A stretch of 64,000 bases of DNA from Tubiluchus corallicola (lineage: Eukaryota > Priapulida > Priapulimorpha > Priapulimorphida > Tubiluchidae): assembly GCA_030141605.1 (NCBI GenBank), contig JAQGDQ010000066.1, positions 310,001 through 374,000 of the forward strand. Direction: 5' to 3'. The position numbers and the translations under genes were made by a program. The notes under the pieces were generated by a model that saw nothing but the letters and a program-made list of their open reading frames with translations, did not search any database and was not told the DNA's origin. This document shows positions 1 through 12,853 of the stretch, piece by piece. How positions within the stretch are numbered: position 1 is the stretch's first letter; every line of letters starts with the position of its first letter.

Positions 1-825
1 AGTAACGCCAATAGGATTCAATTGGGTAACGTAGAACTTGCCATATGCTAGTTCCTGATTGCTACCAACAAGAGGAGCCTGAGGAACTCGCGCAATTGCG
101 TGCGAACCTTGTGCTGAAAAGGTATTTAACTGTGGTGCTTGAGGAACTGCAACAGGCTGCTGGTAATTTATTGGTGGTCCCACAAATCGTTGTTGAGGAA
201 GTACCTGATAAGGTCTTTGCTCTTGAGTGATAGCGTATGACTGAGGCAAGTTATTTCTGTCTGGGATATTTGGTTGCTTTTGGAATTTTCGGGCACGTTG
301 ATTCGGTTTCTTGCTTCGCCGCTCATTTTTAGGATTTTGATTTTGCAGTCTTTCATAAAAACTTGCATCTCGCAACTGAATATCAGGAACTCTGTCTAGA
401 TAGCGAATTTGGTTTTGTTGAATGTTTGGAATACGTTCTGGTAATCGCTGGTTGCGCTGTTGCTGATTTAAAATACGCTTATCAAATCGTGTTTCGGCTT
501 GTTGGCCCAGCTGCCCTAACTGCTGAGCAGATTGAAGGCCTTGTTGCTGCCTGTTTTGGACATTTTGAAAGCGCGCTTCATCTCTGTTCTGGTAGTTCGG
601 AACTTGTTCTAGACGTTGGTCATATCTTTGTTGGATGACAGGAACGCGTTCAGCAAAACGTTGACCCTGATTTTGATTATTTAGACTTCTGTCAATAAAT
701 TTTTGATCCCTCTCTTTTTGGTACTCAAGAAACTTCTCGTACTCTTCCTTACTTATATATACTTTGCCAATTTCAGGGCGTTTTCCATAATTCTTCACAT
801 TTTGGTTTCTTTGTGGAATCTGTTC
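1..825 (-). CDS. Exon 3 (partial) of the secreted Q/N/R-rich protein
   Basis: A 275-codon open frame on the minus strand starts after the acceptor tttgaattacag and reads through to base 1. An open frame of this length is unusual in DNA this AT-rich, and its composition (frequent CAA/CAG, AAC/AAT, CGN) is unlike the flanking non-coding sequence. It continues the exon 2 frame exactly (phase 0). Short frames on the plus strand here are shadows. Confidence 0.72.
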
Positions 826-3800
826 CTGTAATTCAAATGTGAAATTTCGTGTGATTCGGACGACATCTATGCGGGAACACGTAAAATAAATAATTTTGAT
901 GAAAATTGTTTAATGCACTTCGCGTTCCTAAAATGTCTAAACTTTAATTCATGAGTCTCGTGACTTCATAATATACAAAGTTTCCCATGCAAACATAGCA
1001 AATATAAAATTTACAACAATTTTGTTTGTAAGATAAAAATGCTTTTAAAAATCTTATAAACATTATTAATACTATACCGTTTACTGCAAACTTACTGCAA
1101 ACTTCAAACATTTCGTTAATGCCGAATTCCCGATAAAATTTGTAGCAAGCAGATAGTAGCAACGCATTAAAAACATGCTAGCAATATAATACCAACCAAA
1201 CACTAAAGTTAATTAGCGAACAGAAAAAGCAATAGCATCAGTAGTAATAATTAGCAAAAGAACCAACACAAGCCATTAAAATGATTGCTTCCAGTGTTGA
1301 AAAATTTTACTGTAAATTTTATGGTTTGCTAAATTTGCATATGTTTATTAGTGACTGTTGAAACTTAAAAATGATTTTTACATACCTAATGATTTCTTTA
1401 GCATGATGCTCCAAAAGCACCAGAAACAATCATTAAATTTGGACACGTCTGTGACCCAGTTTGTGACCCAGTTCACACACGTTCGTCTATCATGAACGGC
1501 GGGACAGTTACGTGCGTTTCAGAAATCTAGAAAACTGTTTGGATAGTATAAACGGAAAAAATATGCCTTAACTTCAATTACGTACTTTGTCATTTCGCTT
1601 TACTGTTTCAGTTTGACAAGCCATACATAAATTTTGGCTTACACTAGCTGGAAAAATATAACTCTAACGTTCTTCAACAAAGTTCAGTTCTTTGAAGATA
1701 CGTTTTTTCAGATGAGATAGTACAAGAAAGAAAATCTATATAAAGTTCAATATTTATATCGACAAAAAGCTTACAAACTCTTTATCAGTAATGAACCTCC
1801 AAATTTAACTTCATGGAAAACTTCATTTTTGCAAAGAACTTAAAAGAATGAAATCATAAACAGCGGTGTAATTACGCAGCTAGTTTTGAATCAAGTTTCA
1901 ATCAATCCGTCCAATCCATTGTTAAATCCTATTTATTATCGAAGGAAAAACTACCGAATATAAATTAGAGTTAACAACAACCAAATAATTTATAATACTC
2001 AATAAGCTATTTTCGATTTTTAGATCTAGTACAGTACGCTATAATAGCGCCTACTGCTTAAATTTACTACTTGCGCGCTTTGCTTGTTTTACAGCTAACT
2101 TCTTACTGTTTTTTTTTCGTTATGTGTAATACCGATAAATAATGCTGATTACATGACCGATTAAAATAAACATTATAGCAAGCAAGTAAGCCAACGCGTC
2201 TATAGTATAACGACATTGTCAGTTCTTGCGAAAATGGTTGTGTCCACTATCCCAGTATCAAAGCCTGCAGTGAGCCTTCTTTCAACGAATTTTTTACATA
2301 AGCAGATGAAGGAGCTAGTGTAATCTCAAATTATTTTGAATGAACAAATTCTGCTCAGTCAAAGTTAATATCACGTTAAAAAGCCTAAACTCTTTAGAGA
2401 AAATGATAACCCAAAAAATTGGGATAAATTATTATAACAAAGCTGTTTTTGTCTTTAGGTTAGACACGGGCAAGAGTTCAGCAGAATCAAGAATCTAATC
2501 TCATAATTACAAGTCCATAACGTTTTTCTGTAAACCTACATGATATTTTAAGCAATAGACCTAATCTTTTTCTCATATCATGTGCATAAATAATTTTATT
2601 AGTCGCGAGTCTTGACGGTAGAGCTAATGTTAAGTAGCACTCATGTACCTGAATAATTAAATAAGGAACTCTGAATTGTTCCACATATGATAATATATGA
2701 GAGTCTTTTATTTGGAGTCAATTATTATAAAATGCCTGATACTAGTTGAACTTGAAAACAGCAACTATTTTTAATGGCTTTAATGGATTCTTGCGCATGA
2801 ATTAGGAAGACACCATGGAGATCTTATTGAGGTTCATAAAATACTGACTAATTTTGCCTAAAATTTTCTTTAATTTAGTTTTAATTCTAAAACTAGATGA
2901 CATAGTTTAAGCCTTTTTAAAGAGAGGTCACGTCTCAGCATTCGCAAATATGCATTTACTGTGAGAGTAGCGAACGAATGGAATAATTTGCCGGCCATGG
3001 GGATTACGTGCTAACTTTAGTAAAGTTTATCTCCTTAATTGACAATTGCTTTGTGGAAAAATATAGGGTTTCTATGACGTGTGCTCATTTAACCCCTAAT
3101 CGCGACAATATAACAGTATAACGTAAGTACCACGTAAAGTTCAATGTAATTGCTAATGCAAATTATACATAGATCAAGGAATGTAAATCGTGCGTGGTGA
3201 CAAGCAGAGATGTCGGCTGTCTAAACTTTATAACACTCGGTGGAGCTAATTTGTCAAAGAACCAACTGACTTACCACTATAATTGCGACATAAACTGTTA
3301 ATTTGAGACACTTAACTCCAAGCTAAAGCATTGGGAACTGACCCAAGTTGTGTGACTTTAATACACGGAAAGCAATTACTTAAATTACGGATTTTGTGCC
3401 CAAATTAGTGTCACGTACATATTACCCACGCAAGCGTACTAGGATATTACTTAGTTTACTTCCTAGTATTTAAATAGAAGTAGTTTAAAAATAATAAGCA
3501 ATAATCCAAACATAATTCGAAACACAAGGCATACAAATAAATATTGGGCGTTCGTTTTTACTATAAGAGCAAAGCAGTCACATTTTGTATAATACAGTAT
3601 GGATACAGTTTTAGCACGTATATATGTATATTTGTATTTGATGCGAAGACAATAACATTGTGAAAGCACTAAGCATGCATTTGTATAGAACAGATTCAAT
3701 CTAGGTAGGTCTTTCAGAAGTAAAAAATAATAAGTAACATTATTACATCTAATGAAGTTGAGTATTTCACAGAAAACAACAGTCTCCATTTATTTTTTTA

Positions 3801-5325
3801 TGTGTAATCGCCTCAAACGAGCGCAAGATAAAGGGCTACTTAGAAAGGTGGAAATATCAATGCATGTCCAGAAAAACAGCATTCACGACACTAACTTGCT
3901 GGTGTTAGAACGTATCTGTTGATGCTCTTTTTATAACGAGTAAGGTTGTGGTTAAAAGGGGGAAATTTTTCGACGAAGAATTCTATAAGTAGAGGCCCGA
4001 GAGAAAAAAATGCTTGTATAAGCAGCTGTTTTGTTTATGGATTTTTACCAGTATAAAAATGCTGGAAGCAGCATCAATAAGGGTACTACTGCAGTACTAC
4101 TAAACTATCGACAAGAAGAACCCAATGATCAAAGGCCCCAATGATCACAGAGGTTCAAATGCAGCAACTTTGACTGTTTAAAATTAAAATTTATGATGCG
4201 TTTTTGCGTGCCAAAAATTTGAATTTGCGTTAAACGAATTTACTTTACTTTATAAACCTATGAACACAGTCCTCGAACTTAATCAATTAATGATATTAGA
4301 GAAGTTTGACTCCCAATACTGAGAGTATTATAGGCGTAAATAGTTTATGCGCTCATAACGTTTGAGGTTAAAGCCATCATTGGGAAAGAGGTAGGGTTTG
4401 GGGGGGGGGGGGGCGTTAAGCTGAGGCATAGGCCTAGATTAAAATAACGGAGATCTATACGCGCACATATGTAGAGCCTAGAGTTTGCCTAATGGTGAAT
4501 GGTAAAGTAAATTATCACAATTAGAAAATGTTCGAAGCAGTCACAGAAGTAGACTAATGTAATCGTCAAACAACTGTAAACATATACGACACAAAAAAGA
4601 CAATAAAGAAAAACTATCCGTGCGTTTAGTTCTTTGACATTTTGAGTGCAAAAATTATGATTTGGATCGCCTAGATTATAATGATTGTTATGTTGAAACG
4701 TTGAAACAAATGTTAAGTTCGTAGGACGACTGTATTCCCAACAAACGCTTTTTAATTAGTCTTCATATATTATCCTATTCAGTCTGTTTTTTGGCGTCAT
4801 AGTGTAATCTGACCACAGTCATGGAGTGCGTGAATGTCTTGTTAATATTAGTAGCTATGCAAGCGAGCGATGCAACAAGCAGCATTAAGCTCCAGAAAAC
4901 TCAAGCAAATAACGGGTGAAAGATCAGGCGTTTTGTTAAAAAATCAAGCAAGCAGCGATATTAATTTCATAAAACGAAGTATGGCACCACAGCGAAAAAA
5001 CCCAATTTGCAAAAAAAGTAATTAATAGCTGTAGAACTTCGCAAACAATCTTAAACCAACAACAGATATACTTGAAAAAATGATGAATCGTTTAATACGA
5101 ACGGGCTTTTTATAAAGCACAAGTAACGAAGAACGTTGTTGGGTTTGTAAACATCGCGGTTTAAGATTATTTCGCGAGGTTTTAGTTGCTGCCACTTAGC
5201 CATTGTTCTGGTTAAGCAGTGTTCACACACATACCTTGTACTGCGCTGTACAGCTGCTCCACAGTGCGCAGATCAGCGCCAGCAACGCTGGTATCCTCAT
5301 CTCGACTTTGTAACTCTTCTACTTC
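1..5325 (-). CDS. Secreted Gln/Asn/Arg-rich protein, 5' part (exons 2-3; gene continues past left edge)
   Basis: I do not recognise the family. Two exons join in phase: 5235-5325 (ATG at 5300-5298) and 1-825. Exon 2 encodes a signal peptide starting MRIPALLALICALWSS, with likely cleavage after CTA (about residue 19). Exon 3 adds 275 codons with no stop and leaves the window open, so the protein is at least 297 residues. The mature part is very rich in Q, N and R. An early segment with KVYISKEEYEKFLEYQKERD looks helical, and a duplicated module of about 34 residues carries ERVPVIQ / QVPNYQ in its first copy and ERIPNIQ / RVPDIQ in its second. Acceptors are strong in exon 2 (ttatttttttcag) and moderate in exon 3 (tttgaattacag); the exon 2 donor is AAG|GTATGT. 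A missed small exon inside the 4.4-kb intron is possible. Being secreted is inferred from the leader alone. Confidence 0.72.
826..5234 (-). other. Intron 2 of the Q/N/R-rich gene
   Basis: A 4.4-kb AT-rich interval between the donor at 5234-5231 and the acceptor at 827-826. I see no convincing exon inside it. It contains a 14-G run at 4400-4413 and otherwise only short chance frames. Confidence 0.6.
4400..4413 (+). repeat. Poly-G tract (14 G)
   Basis: Fourteen consecutive G on the plus strand (poly-C in the sense of the host gene) inside intron 2, after gtagggttt. A homopolymer like this may form quadruplex-type structure and is prone to sequencing-length error. Confidence 0.9.
5235..5325 (-). 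CDS. Exon 2 (start codon and signal peptide) of the Q/N/R-rich gene
   Basis: 91-nt exon: 25 nt of 5' UTR, then ATG and 22 codons ending AAG at a phase-0 donor (AAG|GTATGTGTG). Translation MRIPALLALICALWSSCTAQ is a textbook leader: Arg near the start, a Leu/Ala/Ile core and a small-residue cleavage site. This start is chosen because it is the only in-frame ATG and gives the leader. Confidence 0.75.
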
Positions 5326-5658
5326 CTGAAAAAAATAAAGTTTTGTTAACGCTTAGCTGTAGCTTTTTACCTATAAACAAAATTTTACGCATTGTAGTCA
5401 GTTCGACAATGCAACACAACCTTGCAAATTCTGTCATTGTTTTAAGCGTTCATGTAGATAACAATTATATAACACATAACAAGAATGTGACAGTTTAAAA
5501 TCACCAGAAAAATAATATTCTGACCCAAGGAATAATATAATACCAAAACATTACAGACTCGCAGCAGTGAAACTGACAAAAGTCCACATAATTTACAAAT
5601 TATCAAACAAAAATTAAAATATCACAATTTTCCTCAAATAAAGGAAAATTAAGCATAC

Positions 5659-5727
5659 CTAAGATTATTATTGCTGTTGTGTACACTCTTTCACAGAAGG
5701 GTAACTCTCGCCCGACACACACCACTA
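5659..5727 (-). other. Non-coding exon 1 (5' UTR) of the Q/N/R-rich gene
   Basis: Inferred first exon: a TATA box lies about 30 bp upstream of roughly 5727, and the exon ends at a good donor (CTTAG|GTATGC, exon edge 5659). The next acceptor downstream is that of exon 2 at 5326-5327. The exact start site is estimated from TATA spacing. Confidence 0.5.
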
Positions 5728-5755
5728 ACAAAATGAATGACCATTGAAATAACGG

Positions 5756-5763
5756 TATTTATA
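5756..5763 (-). promoter_or_regulatory. TATA box of the Q/N/R-rich gene
   Basis: TATAAATA on the minus strand, placed correctly relative to the putative exon 1 and its splice donor. About 40 bp further upstream is an inverted repeat, GGGTGT-N9-ACACCC (5805-5825), containing a GTAAAC core of the kind bound by Fox proteins. That reading is only suggestive. Confidence 0.5.
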
Positions 5764-5829
5764 CTTGGACTGGACAATCTCACGTGATATATGAATAATA
5801 GGGGTGGGTGTGTAAACTTAACACCCACT

Positions 5830-6980
5830 ATTCGAGTTTGCTTTTACAATATAACTCTTAATGTCTCTCCCATTAAGTATAAATACTAATTTACATAATA
5901 AAGTAATGAGAATTGTTGTTACCTAGCGAAATTAATGTTGCTGGGTTGATCAAAATTATGAAACACCTCCTCTCCGCGAACGCAGATATTTGTGCTGTGA
6001 CCTTTATCATATTGCGTGACCCACCAGTAAGTGTGACAGAGTCGACGACGACGCGGAAGGGGGACAATGACTTATAGAGCCGCGGGTAATGAATTGAGGA
6101 AGTCACTTGCGACGATTTCTGTACAAATAGTGTCCAAGTTACTTTACATTGAGATTGGTAAAGAGAAAAGTTGGCGGTTCCAAAAAATTCTCAAAAATAA
6201 ACAGAAATCGGAAAATAAAAAGTCTTTCACGAAAGGGTTCCACAGAATTCATTAGCAGCGACTCTGTGCGCATGCTCAAAACTTTGTAACAAACGGTATT
6301 GCCCAGTTTTCATTTTAAGGTGTAGGTCAGCCTTTGCATAGCTGAAGGAAAGATGAGCAGGCGAGTTGACATTAATTATCTACGAGTAATTATCTCACAA
6401 TGCATTCTTTTCCTGCTTGTCTCTGCTCTGTTTTTCACCCTTAGAAAGTGCAAAAGTGAAATGTTATACGTATACGTCAACTTAACCTCAAAAATCCCCT
6501 ATGGAAAGTGCAGGCGAATGATTTTAAGCTTTGTAGTTGACAGATTATTATCTTTCCACTAAAAATGCATTTGGTTGACAAAAAAGTGATCACACCCTAC
6601 CTCACTCATTACACTTTCATTCGTGCTTTAAGCGAATTTTGTCAGTTGTTAATTTCACTTTTGAATTAACAGGGAATATTAAAACTTACACTTTTCTTGG
6701 CAAAATTTATTTTTTACATGCACACTTGCAAACCGTGCAATTGGTATCTTATAAATCAAATGTAGTTTACAATTATGTAGAGGTCTCAGAGAGTTATAAT
6801 ATATGTGAGAAAACATATGTGATTTATTTTGGTTTCGAAAGTTCGGTTTCACTTGGAGTGAAATGGTGAACAGGCCTGTAAAACAATTACATTAAAAATT
6901 TTAGTATTAAAAACTCGTATCAAAAACTTCGACTTAGTACTGCACTTTATTTCATAGATGTTGTCTCTTGGTCAATTTTT
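5830..6980. other. Intergenic, no gene seen
   Basis: Upstream of the Q/N/R-rich promoter. Short open frames on both strands lack splice context or recognisable composition. Nothing else could be supported. Confidence 0.5.
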
Positions 6981-7450
6981 GTTTTGGGACAATGTTCTTT
7001 TTTAATGGATAATGTTATTTTGTTTTTTATTGGACAATACTATTTTGTGACAATGTTGTTTTTCTTGGACAATGGTAATTTTTGGACAATGCTGTTGTGG
7101 TTGGACAATAATGTTTTTGGGGTGGCGTCATTTAAGGAACAACGGTGCGTATTTTTTAGACATTGATTTTTCATAATTTTGAGCGACACTGTTCTTCAAT
7201 GAACAATATCGTTTTACAACAATGTTCTTGGCAGGAAATATTGTTTGATTGACTGCGCTTTTGTTGTTCTCAGTAGAAAACTATGTCAAATGGAAAGTCT
7301 TATTTAAGGCTGTTCTGATGTCCAACAACCTATTTTTCTTTGCTTATTGAACATTATTGTTCGCGTGACGATTTTTTGCACGATGCAGTTTGTTAGACAA
7401 AATTAAACATTGTTTTTTTAGCAATGTCGTTTATTGGACAATTGTGAAAT
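6970..7450 (+). repeat. Degenerate minisatellite (unit about TTGGACAATGTTNTTTT)
   Basis: More than ten diverged copies of a unit built on GGACAATG with T-rich spacers of variable length, densest at 6985-7120 and fading to about 7445. A short open frame across it is a by-product of the repeat. Confidence 0.75.
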
Positions 7451-9498
7451 TCAATAAATTCTCAAGCAGCAAGTAAGCCTAATTTTGAGTGATGCCAATT
7501 TTTTTTATTTAATTTGATGAAAAGAAAGTACTGCAACAGTACAGTGACGGGGTTTTAAGATCGCGGTTTAGTATATTTGATTAATTACGATAGATCGTAA
7601 GTATTTAGTTAATCCGCTCAGCATGTATTGAATAATGTTATAAGAAGTCAATGTTATTTTAAACTGATCAACAAACGATTAAAGTTTAATGGAACAAAAA
7701 TACTATTGTACTAGTGTCAAAAGTTCGCTTTTTAAACAGAATAATAGCTGAGAAAATCTATAAGTGGCCTCACTAGTTGATATATAGAGTTCTACACGTG
7801 TAGTCGTGCATGGTACGCCTTTAAGCATGTGCGGCCCATGAAGAGTGACATTAAGTTCGAAATGTCATTAAGGTGTGACGGGTTTGTAATAAACTTACGA
7901 CACCATAGTCGAAACTACTGCAAAATAAACCTAGTTTAATTAAGAAAACAAACTCCTTTACGGAGTAGAAACGCAATAAATAGTCACGAATGTATTCGTA
8001 ATTTGGTTAATCGGTACTTCGTTACAGCATTAAATGCAGTAACCTTATCAGAGCGAACTATTTTGTCTAACAAAAATGTTCACTGTTTGCTGCTTAAAAA
8101 ACTCAATTCACATAGTTGCAACTGAGCAGATTTGGCTGTAAACTATAACTGTATTTACAATAATTAAGATGAAAATTAATTTATATTAGCAAATCAATAA
8201 GTAGACCTAATAAAGTAAAACTGTTTTCAAATTACGAAGTTAATAAAACATTTAACTCTCTCGCAGTAAACATGGTAATAATAACTATTATTCAGTTAAA
8301 GCTATTTTGCTGTAGCTAAATTGTGTAATCATATGTTTTATTCACGACTCTACTCTACATTCCACTGACACTGTTTCACTGCTTGACACTGACACTTGGT
8401 TTTATTATTGTAGCATGATAAAATGGTTTATTGGGCTGCCAATTTTGTAACACTTTCATAACTGTGACTTTTACAATAGGTCTATGACACAGAAAGATTG
8501 AATGATAGCAATTCACATTTAATACTGCGCTCTGTTGGTTACCCTAGCCTGAGCAGTTTTTGTGGCGCACCTTTAACATTACGCCAACAGCACGCAAAAT
8601 TGATGTTTTTCACAGAATTTACAACTTCCTAATAAGAAAATAAGAGACGGTACAAATATAACCACAATAAAAATATACTACTATTATGTTGTTAAAAACT
8701 TTTAACTGTGCACATAAAAAGTCATTACCGTATCTAGAGCTGAGTGACAGCCCTTAATGAGCTGTTGCAGAAACATAATTCACAGTAACAGAAGAAAATA
8801 ACTGATTACGACTACCCCCGTCAGAATTTCCTGAAAAACAGTTCCACCAAAACTAAAAAAATGTGTTAAACAATATGAAGGTTGATCGCTTACCTAAACG
8901 TTTGTTTACCAAAATGTTTATAACCTGAACAATCAATTCTTGCAAAAATGCCTTTTCATAATCGATACACGGAAACATATTAATAACTAAATACCCAGAA
9001 TCTTAAAAATTTATTTAAATTTCAGTTGGGTTCGTGTTGAAAACCCAAAAACCTGAATGTAATTTGCGTCTAAAATTTGGTAAATCTGAATTATTTAAGA
9101 GTGATATCTGCTTGGTAGTACATTTTCTTGATCCCGCAAAAAACCAGTACACATTTGTATGGATCTTTGTGTAACAGGTATTTTAAACCGTTTGAGGATG
9201 CGCAGATTGTCTTCCCTACATGTAATTGTTAACAATGGAACTCGCCGCCTTTTCTATGGGGTTATTGAATTCCCTAAAGATCCTATTTGTAACTAAGCAC
9301 GTCCATAAAATCTTGTACTTAATCATTCTTATGTGTAACAATAAATTGTTTAACTGCTTCATTTCGTCAGGGTTTAAATGACTTTCCATATTGTCATTAA
9401 CTTTTTGTATTGTTCGTACACATTCTTACCATTAGCCCAGATATACGCACCTCCTCGCACAATTACTTGTGGTGTGTTAATAAATGCATTTCCTTTTC
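7451..9498. other. Intergenic, no gene seen
   Basis: AT-rich sequence without long open frames, recognisable exons or repeats I could define. Confidence 0.5.
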
Positions 9499-9961
9499 AA
9501 CGCTTCGGCCACAGACTATAACGATTTCCAAACAACTAAAAATTAAAGTTTCACGTTCTAAAAGGTTTGTAATGCGTTAGTAAGTTTTTATTAATGTATT
9601 TTCGATAGCACTGTCTTTTCAGTAAACATTAGCTTTGCAACGTTTCGGCCACAGACTATAGCCGTTTCCAAACAACTAAAGATTATAGTTAAACATTCTA
9701 AAAGATTTCTGGCGCGTTAGTAACTTTTTTATCACTGTATTTTCGTTATCACTGTTTTTTTCAGTGAATTTAGCATTGCAAAGTTTCGGCTGCAGACTCT
9801 GACCATTTTAAGCAACCAAAGGTTAAAAGTTTAATATTCTAAAAGCAACACTCTACAATTGATAATTATAAGGTCTAGAATGCCGCTTTCAGAATGTTAA
9901 ACTTTGATCTTTGGTTGCCTGAGAACGGCCAGGAGTGGGTGGCCAAAACTTTGCAGAGCTA
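9499..9961 (+). repeat. 140-bp tandem repeat (three units) with an inverted partial fourth unit
   Basis: Units start at 9499, 9639 and 9780 (periods 140 and 141), each opening with a variant of AAMGTTTCGGCCACAGACT followed by a segment ending in RTTCTAAAAG. At 9891-9961 the first half of the unit recurs in reverse complement, from agaatgttaaa to ttgcagagcta. The third and fourth units can therefore pair as a hairpin with about 40 nt of loop. Confidence 0.85.
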
Positions 9962-12613
9962 ATACTTAATACAACAGTGTTAAAAACAAGTTTTTTGATC
10001 AGTGTAATTTCATTATTTTAAACGCTAGCACCTTTGCATGCGGCGCCTAACTTGTTTCTGTAAAAGACTAACATATTATGCTTCAAGAACCGCAATGAAC
10101 AATGAAGCATTTTTATTAAACTTTATAGGCCATTGTTTACCCTAAAACCTATGCAGAGTAACATACAATACCTCAAATCATGCTAGCTTATTTTGGCAAT
10201 CAAATACAACACCAGCCGACAACAGGAACCGCTTACAAGTAATTGTTACCTCAATCGTTATTAGACATTGAAACAGGAATCTTATTAAAGTTGAATGTTG
10301 ACCAGTATATACGTCCAAACAGCAAGCCTTTTTAAAAGTAGTTTTTGAATGTCCTCTCCAGCCTGCCTCCCTATTCATTGTCATCTTCCGGTCTTACCCT
10401 GCAAAGAGGTGCAGACCAGATCTTGGAATTATACTGATTTCTATTATAAGCAGCTAATTCTCACATATAGAGTGATTCAAAATATCGAATTCATCAAGCA
10501 ACTTCAGAACTGACTTCCCGTGGATTTTTTATCGTCTGAACTGGAGACTAAATTAAGCCAGAATAAGAAGCTGTTTTGGAATTTGTTGTGATTTTAGCTT
10601 GATTATCATACGTATTATAGTTTCCATTTTTTTACTTTTATCATTTTAGTTTGTATATAACACGTACGTGTGATGCTTTCTAACTAAAGATGCTCATTAG
10701 CAACTAACAAAAAATAAATATGTAGGCCTAACCAATTACAACATAAACAGGTGAATAAGTCGATAGACTTGAACACCGTAACGCCATAAAAATATCTAAG
10801 CTATAGACTCGGTTTTGTTAACACTTTCCTTTGCATTCTACACTCTATTTTTATTGTGCTTGTAAAAAATAATATTTCAGTTTGCCTTTGTATATTTTAT
10901 ATGACAATAAACTTGTAAACTTATAGGAACCCCTGTCAAGAGCATACCCTAACATAAAATCTTTTTTGAGTTGATATCGTTATATATCTTGTCTCTAAAC
11001 GCTCCAAATGGGTTCTAGTTACCACTTACTACTTACTACGGTGTTTGAAATTAACTTCGGAATCGATATAATGGTTTGCGAAGGTAGAAAGAGGGTTGGG
11101 CTCAAGCCATCCTTTTTACTATGGCCTTGCTTATGAACAGAGTGCTTCGTAAGTATATCTTTAGAATGTCGAGAGATTCTACTTATGAGAAGTTATAGTT
11201 GGCCCTTGATGACATCGTTATACACTGTCATGTGTTGCTGATTTTATTTATTACGTTGAGGGGGCGCTTTAGCTGTATTCAGTGAATTCTGTTTTTTTCC
11301 AGTTGGCGTTTTCATTACGTTAGTTTTCATGTAATTAGTTAAAAGAAATTTTTATATTAAAATGATTTTAAATTCCCCACGTAGTGTATTCGTCAATTGC
11401 AGGCTTAACTCTTGACACCCTTGAATTTTTTAATTTTTTAGCTGGCCTAATACAAACTATACTAAAGTAGCTTCTTTGTTTGTACTAATTATTTCTATTT
11501 GTTCAGTAGCTAGTACGTTGCGATGCCTGTAAAATGAAACTATTGCATGTATCCGTGCTGACTTTCTGGAAAGCAATATAAAAGTGGTTTCGAACATACA
11601 CCTTCAATGTAAAGAAAGATGATGATTAATGAAATACTGTTGTAAACCTCCAAGCATTTACAGCATAAAAGACTAAAATCAACAATGAAGTCGTACAAGA
11701 AATTTGAAATTATGAAATCAAATCACTATCATACATTCTTTAAATCAACTAATAAAGTAACTATTATTTACAGTTCGCAATTAAAAAAATGTAATTCCTG
11801 ATACAAATTGAATTAATAAAGTAAATTAAATAAAGCCTAATTACAGTTTTTAAATAGGGACAGCTTTCCTAATAAATACATCAGCTGTGATTAATTTGAG
11901 CAATAACTAAAACATACAATAACTGGATAATCTTGTTCAGCCTTTTTACGTTTTTAACTTTTACCCGCCAGATGGCAGTGGAAGTAGCACTCTTGGTGCA
12001 TTTAGAGGTGCTCTTGCATTGCGTTAAAGTATACGCCGAAGAAGTACAGAAGAGGTACTCCAAGTGCACACGTGACTCGTGCTTTGAACGTTTTGCTAAA
12101 TTCTAGTCTAAGTACCTGTGCATTTTACAAAATTTATTATTCATGCAAATATTAGTAATATATTATTTTTATAAACATTCAAAACAGATTAATCAAATGA
12201 AATCACGACCTAATGCGTTTGAACGAAAAAATAACGCGAAATAAATCGAAACAAATGTACATCGCTGAAAACGTTTCTTCAAGGGCATTAATATTAATGA
12301 TTTCACTTCTCTGCTTTAGTCATTGTTTCATAAGTTGTTTGTTTCTCGTCTCAACCACAATTTCAATAGTAAGTCCTCGTATAGTATTACTGAGTACATA
12401 CTTTTCATAAAATTTTCTTAAGTGTCAGATAGAGTCTGTGATTAAATGTTCTTGTTTGTTTCAGAACTTTCCTTATCATTATATGTATCACTCAAGACCA
12501 GTGTTGAACTGCTGCATCTTTTGCATTACTGTAGAATTCGACGAGCATTAGTCTTCACATTAGATCAACTACCGTCTTAGTGAGTTTTCAAAAGTTTTGT
12601 CTTCTAACACAGT
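9962..12613. other. Intergenic, no gene seen
   Basis: Downstream of the Ly6-like gene. Only short open frames are present, with no splice structure or family resemblance. Confidence 0.5.
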
Positions 12614-12619
12614 TTTAAT
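12614..12619 (-). promoter_or_regulatory. Poly(A) signal (ATTAAA) of the Ly6-like gene
   Basis: ATTAAA on the minus strand about 55 nt after the TGATGA stop. It is the common variant of the polyadenylation hexamer and would give a short 3' UTR. Confidence 0.45.
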
Positions 12620-12673
12620 AATACTGATCACATTCACTTTGTAACTATATATAAGTAGTTAGCCATTTCATCA

Positions 12674-12853
12674 TCATGACGGAGCAATCAATATCAGTGC
12701 AGCAAGCAAGCTTAATATTAGTGTCAAATGTTCCAAGCCATCACAATAACTGCTGACTCCTCTTGAATACTTTTTTGACCGCCAGATGGCATTGGTATGA
12801 TTTGTAGGTGACCATCGATTGCAGTACGATTCATCACAGCAAGAAACACATTC
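12674..12853 (-). CDS. Ly6-like gene exon 4 (CCxxxxCN signature, GPI tail, stop)
   Basis: Acceptor tatttctttttag, then 60 codons ending TGA followed at once by a second TGA. Encodes ECVSCCDESYCN and ends in a 15-residue hydrophobic run with no charged residue after it, as expected for a GPI signal rather than a receptor tail. Confidence 0.87.
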   Translation of the reverse strand, partial: ECVSCCDESYCNRWSPTNHTNAIWRSKKYSRGVSSYCDGLEHLTLILSLLAALILIAPS

